64,000 nt of DNA from Diaporthe sp. PMI_573 (lineage: Eukaryota > Ascomycota > Sordariomycetes > Diaporthales > Diaporthaceae). The position numbers and the translations under genes were made by a program. The first letter of the stretch is position 1. Each line of letters opens with the position of its first letter. Below the pieces are notes generated by a model, which did no database searches, was not told where the DNA came from, and worked only from the letters and a program-made list of their open reading frames with translations. Where the stretch lies: NCBI GenBank assembly GCA_021399435.1, contig JAJTUP010000032.1, positions 682,001-746,000 of the forward strand, read 5' to 3'. Below, in pieces: positions 10,938 to 23,162 of the stretch.

Positions 10938-11593
10938 CTATTCATTTCCTTACCTTTGTAGATAGAACGTACAAACTAGTTTGAGTTTTAACCCACGGTC
11001 GAGGAAAGCGACCATGTTGCGGGATGCACCTTCCGGTTGTGTCCCGGAGCCTACGTGCTACACTACACGTAGAGTAATTGACAAGAACGTTCGAGTCACG
11101 GCTTCATTTCTGTCATGCAGACCATTTGTTCCCCAAGCCTCTTTGCTCGCAATGCTGTCATCTGAAAACGACCCGAGAGGGTGAGAACTGTCCACCAATT
11201 ACAACGCAGTGTTTCCGGGACCCCTGTTTGTCCAACCCAGTCGCCATGGGAATCCAACTTCAGGCTGCTCAACACCACCCGCGTCTTGCATTTCCCGTTC
11301 TCGCGTCATCCGCCGTGCATCAATCAGCACGCGTGCTCCCCCAGAGTCTTCGATTTGTCAAACTCTGTAGTGGGCCGATTTAATTCGGCAGCAATGTTGT
11401 TGAACTCTTCTTGCTGATATGGCTCAGCCATCCCTTTCGATCTGTTTTCTGCCGCGTCTGGGTTCAGCTGGATCTGACGATAAACCTCACCGCCTGTATA
11501 TGGCGCTTCAAATGAATAAGAATTCGCAACATTCCGGAAAGTCGAATGAAATCGGCTGTGTTCTGTGATTAGATCAAGTCAGCGGTTATGTTA
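10938..11593. other. No recognised gene
   Basis: Overlapping short ORFs only (largest 101 codons, 11078-11383 plus). No domain, repeat or splice pattern recognised. Confidence 0.35.
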
Positions 11594-12010
11594 TTAACAA
11601 ATGTTATGAGAGTTGCTATAACCTTCTTCCACTTGGCAACAATACAATCGTACTGTCCATTGAAAATCGGGCCCTAATACTCGCTCCGCTGCTTTAGCGC
11701 GTTGTTGCCCGCCCTGGCAACGGAGTTTAATACTAATGGGGAGAGTTGTTGGCGGGTCTGGACTGCTCAAGCTGCCTGCAAGCACGGATTGTAACTTTTT
11801 ATATGTGGCGTGATCAATATCAGCCAGAATTTGGTTGCGTAATATGTGCGGATGGCAACCGATATTTCGAAACAAGCGTTCTTTTTGCATGATATTGTAC
11901 TCTTTGGGCAGTCGACCATTATTGAGAGACTTTGGGAAGGCGAGACAAGAGATGGGGGCTTTAACTACACCGACCAACCAAGGAGAAAGGGAATCCAAGT
12001 CCATCATAGC

Positions 12011-15000
12011 CAGTGATGTTATTGGATTGGAGGCAATTTGGATTGGACTGGATTTGTCGGAAAATGGCTGGACTGGATTTGGGTTTCTCGAAGATTTGGA
12101 CTGGATTGGATTGATTGGCAACCAGCTCCTGGAGCTCCAATGGTCTAACCTGATAAGGCAAGAGCTAAGCCTAATTGAGTGGTCATGAGGAGTCTCCCGT
12201 CGCAGCTTGCCGTCGCAGACCACGACACGACGCGCGAACTATCGTTCCGCTATTGGGTTAACATCCAACGCGTGCAGATTGCTACGCTATTAAAAGCATG
12301 GAGGCAAACGCGTCGCTCGCGACTTCAGCAGTCCTTCTACTGTGGCAGACGTGTCTGAACAGTCCACTCACCAGCTACACCATGGCCACTATCTCCAGCT
12401 ATTTCGGTGCTGCCAGCGGTCGCCGTCCTGATTCTGACAGAGTTATTCTTGCTCCAACATATATTAGTCCTCGCCCAAACGACCCCGACGGAGCCCTGAT
12501 CGAACCCGACGAATTCAAGCTGAATGGGAAGCAATATGTACGCTTCTCTGTTGTGGCAAAGTCCCAAAAGCACACCAAGAAAAGGACATCAGTCGTCTGG
12601 CAGTATGGTGAAGACATACAACTCAAGCAGGACCCGACGAAGAGGTTCTGGTACTGTTATCTGTGCGAACAGCAGCAGCGCCAACAGGGACTTCCTATTT
12701 CCGGCAAGGGCAATTGTACTGCCTTAGACCACCTGGAATCGAAACACCAAATCGATAGGGAGACTGGTGAGCACAGACATCCAAAGCGCCACCCATCGCA
12801 GCCATCAATTGTCGACTTCAACAACATATCCACCGTTGTATTCAAACGCCGATTTGACGAGTTCAAGGAACTTCTGATTCGATGGATCGTCTATTGTCAC
12901 ATCGCCTTCTTTCAAATCGAGAACCTATACTTTCGCGAACTCCTCTTCTATGTTTTCCCTGGCCTGACAACACTCCTTCCAAAGGCGAGACTAGTGATTC
13001 GCAGATGGATAATAGAGGCCTTTGAGGCACGAAAGGACAACCTGCGTCAAGAAATGCAAGCGGCCCACAGCAATATATCGATATCGTTCGATTTATGGAC
13101 GTCACCGAACTATCAGGCTATCCTTGGGTGTGTCGCGCACTTTATCAACAGAAGCGGCAAGAGAAGAACGGTTGTTCTGGCTCTTCGCGAACTGGTTGGC
13201 GAACATTCAGGTGAGAATATGGCAGATGTCCTCCTACATATATTTGATGACTACGGGATCAGTGGCCGGATCGGTTATTTCATGGCAGACAATGCAAGTT
13301 CGAGTGATGCCTGCATCGACCTGGTCCTGCAGGCTCTTTACCCGCACATGAGCAGGAAACATCGCGTACGACGACGCCTTCGGTGTTTTGGCCATATCGT
13401 CAATCTCTGCGCCCAGGCGTTTATTATGGGAAAGGATGCTGCGAAGACCTGCAAGGATCTGGACTCTGCGTATCGAGAAGGGGACTACACACGGATTCGT
13501 GAGCTGTGGAAGAAGCGCGGTGCAATTGGGAGGCTCCATAATATCGTACGATACATTAGAGCTAGCCCTCAACGGCGCCAATTCTTCAGATCAATACAAA
13601 TTGGCGGCGATCTGGCTGCATTTGACGGATTGGAGGTAAGCCCCCTGGTGCGCGTCGCAAGGTAGTCGCGGCGTCCTACACTTCCGGTTTCAGTACTGAC
13701 GTTGGAGTTTGTTGCAGCTTGTTCAAAGTCAGTCAACACGCTGGAATTCTTATTTCTTATCGATTGGACGCGCTCTTAATGTCAAAGAACGTATCCAGCT
13801 CTTCTGCGATCAATATGAGCCTCCACGAAGCGACAGAGACGTCCTGGACCAACGCCTCAGCCCACGGCAATGGGACGAACTCGGACACCTCCATGACCAA
13901 CTCGAGACATTCTACGAGGCCACAGTAATGAACGAAGGCAGACAGTGGACTCTTGCAGATCATTTTCAATCGCTAGACTGGCTTATAGATGAAATCCACC
14001 TTGCTCAGCGAAAGTTTGAACAGCTCGCCGAAGACGCAATGCGGAAGTGTGGCCCGAATAGACAGGATAAGCAGAACGAATTCGACGACTATAACTGGCT
14101 TGCTGCGGCTGCAGAAGTTGCCTGGCAGAAATGCGAGAAGTACTACAACAAGGCCGATGAATCGCCCGCTTACTACGCCGCCATATCGTTGAATCCAAGA
14201 CTTAAGAACCAATGGTACTATCAGGTTTGGAATGGCAGTGATGATAAGCGTGCCTGGATCCAAGCTGCTGTTGGAGCAGTTAAGGAGCTCTGGGTTGACG
14301 AATACAAAGGCAAGTTCGCCCACGGCGCGCCAGTTCCTACCCACGTCTTTAAGGCCACAGAACCGAAAGAGAATCGTTTACTTCAGTGAGAAACCACAAG
14401 CGTCTCAAACTACACCACCTCGACCCTAATTCAAGCCCCGAACTGCCCTCAACGGATTACTACAATGAGTTTATCACCGCTGACGTTATCGGCCTTAATG
14501 ATGACGAGGAATTCGACCCCGTCCAGTACTGGAATGAGCGTTACCACTCGCAGACGGACCTCGCTCGTATGGCGCTGGACGTTTTAGCCCTGCCTCCCAT
14601 GTCAGATGAGTGTGAGCGCCTTTTTAGCAGCGCCAAGCTCCTCCTTACAAATCATCGCTCACGGCTCCGGATGGACGTCATTGAAGCCAGCGAGTGCTTA
14701 CGAGCTTGGTATGGTCGCCCGGAGCAGAAGGCATTTGATGACTCTGCCATCGGTTTGATGGAGGGTGAGGCAGGGAGTACAGTTGGGGCGGATGGGTTGG
14801 GTGAGGGAGAGGAAGGCGGCGAAGATGATGGAAGCGAGAAGAACATACTGGAGACGCAAGTTGCTAGAGAACATGAGCTCCGTAGTTAGGTGGTGTCATA
14901 ACCCAAGGACAAGAACAGTTCTACTCCAAGTCTGCTTATTCAGCGGCTCATTGATTGTCCCAAAAGGGTAAAATATGAACTGGATCGGTTCTGGATATCC

Positions 15001-15081
15001 TGGAGGCTGCCTGTCCCCACGTCTGGACTGGATTGGATCGAGGCTCGGATCCAGCTCCAATCCAATCCAATAACATCACTG
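12011..15081 (+). mobile_element. Full-length hAT DNA transposon (3,071 bp)
   Basis: Perfect 21-bp terminal inverted repeats beginning cagtgatgttattggattgg lie at 12011-12031 and 15061-15081. Exact 8-bp target duplications atcatagc lie at 12003-12010 and 15082-15089. Subterminal regions on both sides are rich in ggattgga-type motifs, as expected for hAT transposase binding sites. It encodes a transposase (12298-14889) with one clear intron and one suspected frame break. Complete ends and an exact duplication suggest a fairly recent insertion, at least compared with the other hAT pieces here. Confidence 0.95.
12298..14889 (+). CDS. hAT transposase (possible frame break near 14,385)
   Basis: ATG at 12298. 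An N-terminal BED-like finger (WYCYLCEQQQ ... DHLESKH) spans about residues 118-150. The catalytic-core start SFDLWTSPNYQAIL is near residue 262, followed by HSGENMADVL and FGHIVNLCAQAFIMGK. An 82-nt intron is supported at 13636-13717: GTAAGC donor, tactgac branch-like site, TTGCAG acceptor, codon boundary kept (...FDGLE / LVQSQSTRWNS...). Exon 2 runs to a TGA at 14387-14389. The C-terminal hAT dimerisation domain continues in another frame to 14889 (LPPMSDECERLFSSAKLLLT, then ASECLRAWYG). Either a second intron or a one-base frameshift separates the two parts; I cannot place convincing splice sites, so activity is uncertain. It lies wholly within the TIR-bounded element. Confidence 0.9.
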
Positions 15082-15089
15082 ATCATAGC

Positions 15090-15311
15090 GGAATCTGAGC
15101 GACCGATACAGGAGTGCACATTAGAAGAGAGGTTAAGATTCATTCTTCAAAGACCTATTTAATCAATTCTACTGTCTTTATCTTCATGTAAGGTATTGCG
15201 CTAGGGCTAATGCTAGGGCCAAATTAGAATTAAGATATTAGAATTTTAGTTAGATTAAAAGTACGCTTTAGCCCTAAGCTGCGCGGGATTAATAAAACGT
15301 ACGCTTAAATT
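15090..15311. other. AT-rich non-coding spacer
   Basis: AT-rich sequence, with the exception of the start of the split ORF (15143 on the minus strand). No recognisable gene or repeat. Confidence 0.5.
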
Positions 15312-15814
15312 TTAAATAATTTTTAAAAATGCTTCGTTTAGAATCAAATTGGGTAAGTTCTCTTGATGTTCCTGACAGAGTGCCCACAAATCATAGCTGT
15401 TCTTGCCATGGTCAGGTGGGTGTGGCAGAAGAGGAGGTGTCGTGATCTCAGAAAGCCAGTCCTGAATGGGAATGCAATCTGACCCAGGATGGCTTGTGTG
15501 TTCTGCACCAGAGGTCGGAGAAGATATGTCTTGAAGGGGAGCGAGAGCGTCGCGTGCTGTATCTTGCAATTTCCTCCTTTCATTTGCATGGCAAGTGCGG
15601 AGTCGAATATGCGCATCTCGGTTCTTGGCCAAGACGAACTCTTCCCTGCATACTGGGCAGAACCACGGTTGACGATGGTCCCGACAGACGTGATCCTTGA
15701 CGTTCTCTCTGGAATGCTCACTGACTAACGTGAGTACTGAGAATGAGAGAAGTTATAACTAGGTGTGAGTACTTGGAATGGGCAGTAAAAGGTCGTTGCC
15801 ATGGTTGTAGACAT
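15312..15814 (-). pseudogene. C2H2-type zinc-finger protein, fragmentary
   Basis: A minus-strand block below 15720 reads ENVKDHVCRDHRQPWFCPVC followed by REEFVLAKNRDAHIRLRTC. This matches a fungal C2H2-like family in which 'VK.HL.R.H..P.FCPRC...F.....RD.H.R...C' is typical. It ends at a stop at 15312. An upstream ATG at 15814 opens MSTTMATTFYCPFQ, matching the 'FACPF' start of the same family. A gt...cag intron probably separates the two, but I could not find a splice pair that keeps frame, and the protein would be short. It may be a truncated gene or one with an unresolved intron. Members are presumed nucleic-acid binding. Confidence 0.6.
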
Positions 15815-16289
15815 TCTGGGGGTAGACACGAGAAGAGAAGTGTCAGAATCTTCTTAGAGCTCTGTGAAAGGATGATGGTGATGTGTATTTATGCTTCCGT
15901 TGGATTTAAACGCTTTCCTGGCATGTTCTATGATCGTACTTTGTGATAACCTCTTTGATGACACAAGTACAGAGCATAGCAGAAAGGTACGACGTGCAAA
16001 TTATTAAATCCCGATGAATACCATAATGCATTGTCTTTCGTTAAGATTTATTATGTTATTTACGGGAGGCTTGGTCTAAGTACGAATATTAAGGAGTCTA
16101 ACCAGATTCAAAAGGCTCACATGGTATTGGAAGCCTTGACACAGTGCGATATATATAAGAAGTACTATAGAAAAATACCATTTAGTTTTAAAAGAAGTGT
16201 GGTGCTTATATAAAATATTGTTGTACTGTACTATAGTCTGAAAATTGTAGTTGGTAGCAGAAGTAGAGGCCTTCTGTGAAGTAATATCA
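15815..16289. other. AT-rich, no recognised gene
   Basis: No ORF of note. Sequence between the C2H2 fragment and solo LTR copy 2. Confidence 0.5.
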
Positions 16290-16294
16290 GGATA

Positions 16295-16591
16295 TGTTGG
16301 AAGGCAGCACTTCGGGCCCGTCGGAGGCCCGGTGAAGGGCACCGTAGTATCGGCGAAAGGCACCGCAGCACCGCTCAGGCCCATATGGCGCCCAAGTCAG
16401 GGCTGAGCCTCGCTCAGGCCAGCGTGCATCGAGATCCATGAGGGATGGGCAGGTCAGGTTATAAGATGGGTGGCTAGACGCACTGGAATCACAATGTAGT
16501 TAGGTATCAATCGCAACATAGCACGGAATGTTCAGATCCTGATCTGCCCTCAAGCAATCTTTGCACAGCATCTTCCCCTGACCTCTCGACA
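16295..16591 (-). repeat. Solo LTR, copy 2 (297 bp, inverted)
   Basis: Reverse complement of the LTR at 10636-10932, same length and about 99% identical by eye. On the plus strand it begins TGTTGGAAGG and ends CTCTCGACA, flanked by the 5-bp duplication ggata at 16290-16294 and 16592-16596. Its target site differs from copy 1, so the two are independent insertions rather than the ends of one element. Confidence 0.88.
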
Positions 16592-16596
16592 GGATA

Positions 16597-17138
16597 TATT
16601 TAGCAACTTTATGTACTGTACCGTATGCTAGTGTGCGCCAGTCTGATTTATCTGAATCTTTCTTGTACTGTATATGCTACAGGAGCAGGTTTAATTAATC
16701 GCCCATCTTCTCTTCTTCGTCACCTTTCTGGTTGTCGGTATTCACATTCATGGAAGAGGTCAGACAAGAGCTGTCTATGCCGAACCCCTATGACGCTTTG
16801 CACCATCTTGCACTGGGTTTAGATGGCTTGCAAAAATGGTTTGAGTGGTTCGATGATGTAGCAGCCCCGCACTTATCTGTAGCTGTTAATGGTACTCGGG
16901 CCTCGTCGTAAGAATCCGAACAGATATGTTTGTATTTCTTTCTCAGGAGTTGTCAGTGGTTTTACGTCCGGTTATATGTTTTAAGGATTATTAGATGTTG
17001 GTCTATTATTGCTATCCAAACCGTTGGGTTTGCATTATATGGCTGGAGTTCTAGGTGTATGTTTTAGGAGGCGATGTCCTCGTCTGAGACTTCCACGCAA
17101 CATTCCGGAGCTACTGGTTTTGGGCAGTTGGTCAAGGA
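16597..17138. other. No recognised gene; outer flank of the Helitron unit
   Basis: Only short ORFs. I looked here for a Helitron 3' terminus (hairpin then CTRR on the minus strand) and could not place one with confidence. Confidence 0.4.
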
Positions 17139-17157
17139 GCGGTCCGTTGCGGACCGC
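17139..17157. terminator. 19-nt perfect hairpin downstream of helicase
   Basis: gcggtccg-ttg-cggaccgc: an 8-bp perfect stem with a 3-nt loop, 111 nt after the helicase stop codon. The same stem occurs at 25709-25727 and next to the Fot transposase stop (44841-44859 and 54736-54754). A role in 3' end formation or in element replication is inference only. Confidence 0.5.
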
Positions 17158-17268
17158 TATTTAGATCTGTGGTCTGGGTGCGCACGGATGAGAGCGGTTG
17201 TCTAGCTTGTGTAGGTGCGAGGTTTCACGTTGGACTTAAGAAGGTTGTTGGTTCGAACATCCTCTCTC

Positions 17269-20200
17269 TTAAGGCCATCTGTTCAATGTCAAACGTGACA
17301 ACCCTTCCAACTTATCTAGCACTTTCCGCAACTTCTGAGGCATACCAACTGTACTCCAATTTTCTGATGTCACCGAGCTGAGGAGTTGGATACCAGCAAG
17401 CGTCTTGCACCTTGACAAGGAGACGTATGCACTGACAGGATCGATTCTCCCGCCGGCACCTCTACGTGACGTCAGGTCGACAATGATTTCCCGAAAGGTT
17501 CGCCCTTGTGCCTTATAGTCGGTCAAGGCGAATGCTGGTGTGCAGGGGAGGCCACGCCGGTCACATTTTCCGGTTAGGAATTTGAAGCGGTTTCTTGATG
17601 GCTCGAGTGTGATCTTGTCCGGAGCCAGCAGTATTCGACCCTTCGGTAGTCCTGCAATGTCGATGTTTTCCGCTTCGTGAGGCTCGAGCAGGATACCTTC
17701 TGGGCATCCGAAGTGGATGATTGTGTCGTCTGTTAGACGAAGCCCCGTTTTGCGGCGGTCTCCGGGAATGACACCTCTGGCTGTGAATTCTGTCCCGTTC
17801 ATAAGCTTCAGCCCGGGGTATTGGTTTTTGTTGGTCAGGACTGGCATGTTGTCTGTATAGAAAAAGATTCCAGGGACATTCGTCCAGCTATTATCACCAA
17901 AGGCTATTGTTGCCGGCTTTTGCATCGGGTTTGGGTCGGTCCAGGTGTGATCTGATATGAATATCCGAACAACTTGCCCTCGAGCCCTGGCAAACCCGAT
18001 GACTGCGTCCATGTTCAGGCGCCACCTTGTCGCGTTGGTTGGGGTGATTGCTCGCACCTCCTCCCAGTCAATTGGTGTTTCTAAACCGACAACCTTGTTG
18101 TTCAGTCTGTGTAGGTACTCCTCGCTAGGATTTCCATCCCGCAGTTGCTGTAACATTTCTCGAAGTTCTGGGTCTGTGGCTCTCATTTGTTCGTTGAGTA
18201 TGACCACATGCGTGAACTTCTCGAATAGTTTGTATCCTGCTAGCTGCGCCATTGCTGCTGTGATATTCTGGGGTTCCGTGCTGATCGTCTCGTCGTCATC
18301 TCCAACCCGGGAAGAGGTTTTCGGGGCACTTGTTTTAGCAGGAAAGATCACGGAAGTTGCGCTTACGGGTGGGAATTGCGCAAAATCGCCCAGGACCATA
18401 ACCACCGGGACACGTCCGAAGTATACATCTTCAGCCTCGTGGTGACCTCTGAGATGATTCAACCTTTGGCTGATGTTATAGAATAACTGGCCGGAAACCA
18501 TGCTTAGTTCATCAAGAACTAGCATTTTGGTCCCCTTCCACCTTCTTTGGAGAAGGTTCTCTACGTCCGTGGAACATTTCTTTTTGCGGCTGAAACCCAC
18601 GGCTGAGTGGATGGTCCTTCCGTTGATGTTTGCTGCTGCAGAGCCCGTACTAGCAGTTATGCAGAGCGAATGGTGGTCGTCCATCATCATGAACAATTTG
18701 TCAATAGCCTGGACAAGCCAGCTTTTACCAACACCTCCACTCCCGCCAACATGTAGGAGAAGTTGGTTACTTTCGTTGGACTGTCTGTTGTGCTGGTCTA
18801 TTGTCTGTAGGTGCCGTGCAACTCCCTGTAGTACCAACGATTGTCTGTGGTTAAGGTGTTCAGAGGCGGTAAGCTGTTCCGCGGCAGAGGTCCATGAGAT
18901 CTGTTCTAAGTGTCGAACCCGCATCGATGGTTGTGTCTTTCGGGTAGAATTCCCTACTCATTGTTAGATGGCCTTCGTTGAATCGACCTTTCTGTTTAGG
19001 TTGTACCTGTCACATTATAAACCATGTCGGGATTTGGGATTCCGTCTAGCTCCATCTCTATGTCTGCACTTCCTTTGCCGAAGCGGGATTCGAGTTTGTT
19101 GTGGTTGGCAATAAATTGAGTTTTCAAAAGACCATTTACTTCTGTCGATGTCACTTTGCAGTTTGAGGGATCGGCGTTGGTCTCCCATCTCAGATTTTGC
19201 TCGTCGCCGTTCACAATGTCGCTGAGTTGGTAGTACAAGGTGTGAAGGGAATTAAGACCCTGTCCAGCATGGGTTTCAGTGTGCAGTATGTCTCGCAACA
19301 CTGCTAGTTGTTCAGTTTCTGAAGCTGATGTCTCTCCCTCTCCGTCTTCGTTGTCTGAATCCTCGGCATTGTTTGCAACGCGCTCGGCAGTGGCACATTT
19401 GTCAGCCCACGCTGCTGCATCTACTCGTCCATCCTCGGCGGATCGTCGAAGCAGGTTACAGTTCTCGACGTGAAAAAGAATCCTCTCATCCAGAGTTTCC
19501 TTACGCGTTGACCAAATTTTGTTGAGATCGTCTTCATTACTGTTTTGGAACTCATCCCAGGGGATGAAGAGGCCAAGGTGTTGGATTGCCGCACAGGCCG
19601 GGAGAGGTGTATCGTCACCTTCAAAATGGGTTTCGATAGATCCAGTCAAGTTCGGGATAGCCCTGCTGGTAGTTCGTGTCTCCTGTATCCATTCGGTAGA
19701 TAGTTCAGTGCTACTTGACAATGGAACAAAGTTTGGTGATGATAAGGGCGTGTTGTGCCTTAGGCGCCGAAGCGAAACTAACGCCATATAGTCGTATAGA
19801 CATAAAGATTGATAGACCGGTCCGCGGTGTGGGTATGCAAGTAGGTGGTTTATTTGAATCCCTCCCTGTGTGATTGCAATACCCTCATCTAAGTTCAGGG
19901 ACGGAGTGTGCGTCAAGACGATACCACGGGCATGTTCCCAGTTTTTCACAACGGAGAAATACAATTGTCGCATCGAAATCTTTGGCCAGGACTGTCTTGT
20001 ACTTGGAATTGGTGACTTGAACGTCTCGAATCCGAGCAGGTAAGATACCACCTCGGGAGATGATAGTTCTTGCTCTGTGCTCATGCGGTTTGCTATACGC
20101 ATAAGGAACTGCCTTGCTCTTTCGGAGAATCCTTCATCATCTTGGGCTGTATCTTGGTCCCTTTGTTCGTGCTCGGCAATTTGAAGCTGCCGTATTTGTG

Positions 20201-23162
20201 CGGCGTAGGAGACTCGTTTCCACATTGGTAGGTCGAACTTGGTAGCATAGTTGGTCATGTAGTACATTGACGCGAGGCTCCTCGCCTTGGTATACATGTA
20301 GGCTATCTCGTGGTTGTGTCGGAATGCTGAAGCGATGGCTCTGTTATATGTAACGATACGGTCGTGGTTGCGTTTGAGCCGAAGGATGCAGTCATCCGCG
20401 ATGTTGGTGTGGTCGACTTCAGCCCACGGAGCACCGAAGCGGCAGTGCTTTGTCTTGTATTTATAACAAGTCTCTGTGTGACGATGTAGTTGTGAATTAT
20501 GTGCAACGCGGTTGGAATCTCTTACAAGCCCACTCCATGCGACATCTGGATCCTCACTCGTTAGTTCCTCTAGAGGGGTATACACGTCATCCTTTTCTAT
20601 CGCCATCTGTATCGCGTCTTCTTCGTCCAGTGTCTGACAGAATATACTATCAGCCCACGTCTCAAGACTTCGCTTCAAGGCGTCTTTGGTTTCCTCGGTC
20701 ACTGGATCAGTTTGTTCTCCGGAGAACAATTTGGCTATTTGTGGAACCTGCAGGTTTCCGTTCAACCAGATCATGCCATGCAGGTGCAGCATACCTCTCT
20801 TGTTTGTTTCCACCGAGCCTATATAGTGACTTACCTTACCTAGGCACGAGTCTCGGCCGACTTGGACCAACTGGGAAAAGAACACCTCCAGTTCCTCGTG
20901 AAAGAAACGTACCGAGCTGACGGGGTCCTCGGTGCTGAACCTTAACCTGTGGAAGTGGTCTTCCAGCCTTTGTGATAGGTCGCTCAACTCCTCCGGAAGG
21001 GCAGTTTGACTAATACTCAACCACGTTTTAATCGGGCTTGTAAGGTCGTTCGGATTGATCGTGAACCATAGGACGGGAAGTCCAAAGTGTATGACCGAGC
21101 TTTGTATTTTCTGCCGCATCTGCAGTCGCGCTTCCGGGGACAGAGGGAACGAGTAACCATATGAGGATAGTCGCCGCATGAGTTCCTGGATGTCCTCGTC
21201 TTGAGTTTTGTAGGTGTGCTCCATCTCTTTAGCTGCGTTCTGTAGTCTTTCAGGTGTGAGGATCTGCCACAGGTTCTTGAAGTGTTGAAATGAGGACTTG
21301 CTCATTTGTTGCATGCTTACTCGTCGGTTGTTCGATTTGACGAGTATGTTGAAGACGAGAAAGGGAAATACTGGGTGGCGAGAGAACCGGCTGCCGTGCC
21401 GGAGCAAACAGAGTCTTGTCCAGTAGCGTAGGCTGAAGCCGTGCTGGGAGTATGAATCTTCAGCGGAATTCTCGTCGTCTCGGGTCTTACTTTCAGGCAA
21501 TTTCGTGATTCTTGCCCCGCCCACCCCGTAGGGGAATAGGGTTGGGAATGTCTTCGGCCAGAATTGAAGGTCGTTCATGTCTGCAAATTCATTACCGTGG
21601 CGGACGTGTATATATGGCGTTGATGTATGGGTGGTTCTAAGTTCTACTCTTGTGCGAGTACGGTTTGTCGTACCAACATTCTGTGATGTCTGATTGTTGG
21701 TCGTCTCCGAACCTTCGATAGCAGTCCCTAAGGCGTGTACTGCGAATTGAAGCTGATCCACATCCGTACTTCTTAGTGAGCCATCCGTGTCGAAGACCCC
21801 AGAAGAATCACGCTCATAGATTGTCTCATCCTCGTCAGGCGCTGTGCCTGCCCTCGCGCTTGACGGGTCTGTGCCGTCAAAGCTTTCCGCTGCTCCAGTC
21901 GTCCCTATCCCCAAATCTTGTGGCATAATGTCTGTAGTGTCGTTCATTCCGCCGCGGTCTGCGGCCGTTGTGTAGTGAGCAGTGTTGATCCTCTCATCTA
22001 CCGTGGGCTCCTCGTGACGTGTGCAGGCTCGAATTGCAGATATGACGCGTGTTGGCGTCCATCTGGAGAGTCTTTCCGTGTCAATGGTCACATCGAGGTA
22101 GATGGGGTTGTTTGCTTTCAGCCAGAGCAGGGCCCGTTCTATTACCGGTGGTCGGACCGTCGCGTAGGTGTTTAGATCCTTGTCTGTTGGTTCATCTTTG
22201 CCGCTCCAGGTGATGAGGAAGTTCTCGAGTGTGGACTGAAGAGTACGAGGCAACACGGTAGTGGTCAAGTCGTGCGTGTTGTTCGGGAAAACACATATAT
22301 GCCCTCTTACGTGCTTCCTGTATTTAGTACCAACCCACTTTAAATCCATGCGTAATTTTGTTATGTATCCAAACGGCGTGTTGACACTAATAGCCCTCTC
22401 TTCGATCGGTGTTAAATCGCGTAGTTCCTGAGGATATTTATGCATGCATCGGAGGTGCGGCTGAAAGAAGCCTGCGCATCTCGCGAGTCTTGCGTCTCCT
22501 GGTTGTCTGTTCTTTCCGGAAGACATCGCGGCATGGCAGGTTCTACAGGTGGGGACGGATAGAGAGGAGCCGTCTGTCTGGGATTCTGTCGGGAAGCACT
22601 GATCGCAGTCTACGAGAACCTGTATCTGTTGCTGGCTGTGTTGGTTGAGGTTTTCGTAGTAGGCTTTCCACCCCCAAGGCCTGTCGTAGAACTCTCTTTT
22701 ACGGCACATCAGTTGGCACCAGTAGCAGTAGGTATGTATTATATCCGCCTGCCCGTATTCTGTGATAATCTCTCTGTTGGCGTCGTAGCAACGTGTTGTC
22801 GCTTCGATTTGTACATCTCTTGGGACTGGGGAAAAGCACCCGAAATTGGTAGAGTCCATTTGCTTCTGCACGAAATTGGTCGACATCGTCCGTCTTAATG
22901 TCTCAACAACGTTGAGCCGTTCCGCGTCTGTTGCATCTGGTCTCCTTGACGGTGGTATACGCATTGGCGGCCCAGTGTCGTGTATATCTCGTTGTCGCTT
23001 GTTTTTGGACCCGCGTGGCCGACCTCTCGTCCTGCGTTCAAGAGACTCGGGCCCAGGGATTGTCTCGTCCGCATGCCGCCGTGGTTTATTTCTGGAGCCG
23101 CGGGGGCGCCCACGGGTCTCATGTCTGGAGGGATCAAAGTCTGAATCCGGATCTGATCCCAT
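17269..23162 (-). CDS. Helitron Rep-helicase (about 1,946 aa, one intron)
   Basis: ATG at 23162. N-terminus with two AT-hook-like motifs (RGRPRGSRNK near residue 17, RGRPRGSKNK near 46). A cysteine-rich section (CYWCQLMC ... CDQC ... CRTCH) follows, then the Helitron-like domain (LRHGSRFSRHPVFPFLVFNI). The HUH motif in GMLHLHGMIWL lies near residue 790 and a YYMTNYATK segment with the presumed catalytic tyrosines near 965. A 53-nt intron (18954-19006: gtacaa donor, ctaac branch site, gtag acceptor) joins VYNVTG to NSTRKTQPSM, giving 1,947 codons in frame. The helicase part is Pif1-like: Walker A GGSGGVGKSW, LDELSMV, GDFAQFPP, DYKAQGRT and VSLSRCK. Rep nicks and rejoins single strands in rolling-circle transposition and the helicase unwinds. 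No stop interrupts either exon. Confidence 0.92.

Larger units (their letters stand above)
11594..15143 (-). pseudogene. 156-aa ORF split by the hAT insertion
   Basis: An ATG at 15143 (MNLNLSSNVHSCIGRSDSAM) reads into the 8-bp target duplication at 15089-15082. The same frame resumes at the other duplication copy (12010-12003), reading MMDLDSLSPWLVG and continuing to a stop at 11594. Leaving out the transposon and one duplication copy gives 471 nt, exactly 157 codons with no stop, so the hAT element seems to have landed inside a coding frame. The stretch KEYNIMQKERLFRNIGCHPH faintly resembles the N-lobe of fungal orphan kinases, but key kinase motifs are absent, so I do not name a function. 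The continuity across the empty site is the main evidence that this was once a gene. Confidence 0.5.

Noticed and set aside
10636..16591. One composite element bounded by 297-bp terminal inverted repeats
   Set aside because: Each copy has its own 5-bp target duplication, so they are independent solo LTRs.
16960..17138. Helitron 3' terminus (hairpin followed by CTRR on the minus strand)
   Set aside because: The 17,139-17,157 hairpin is not followed by CTRR at the usual distance on the minus strand, so element ends were left approximate.
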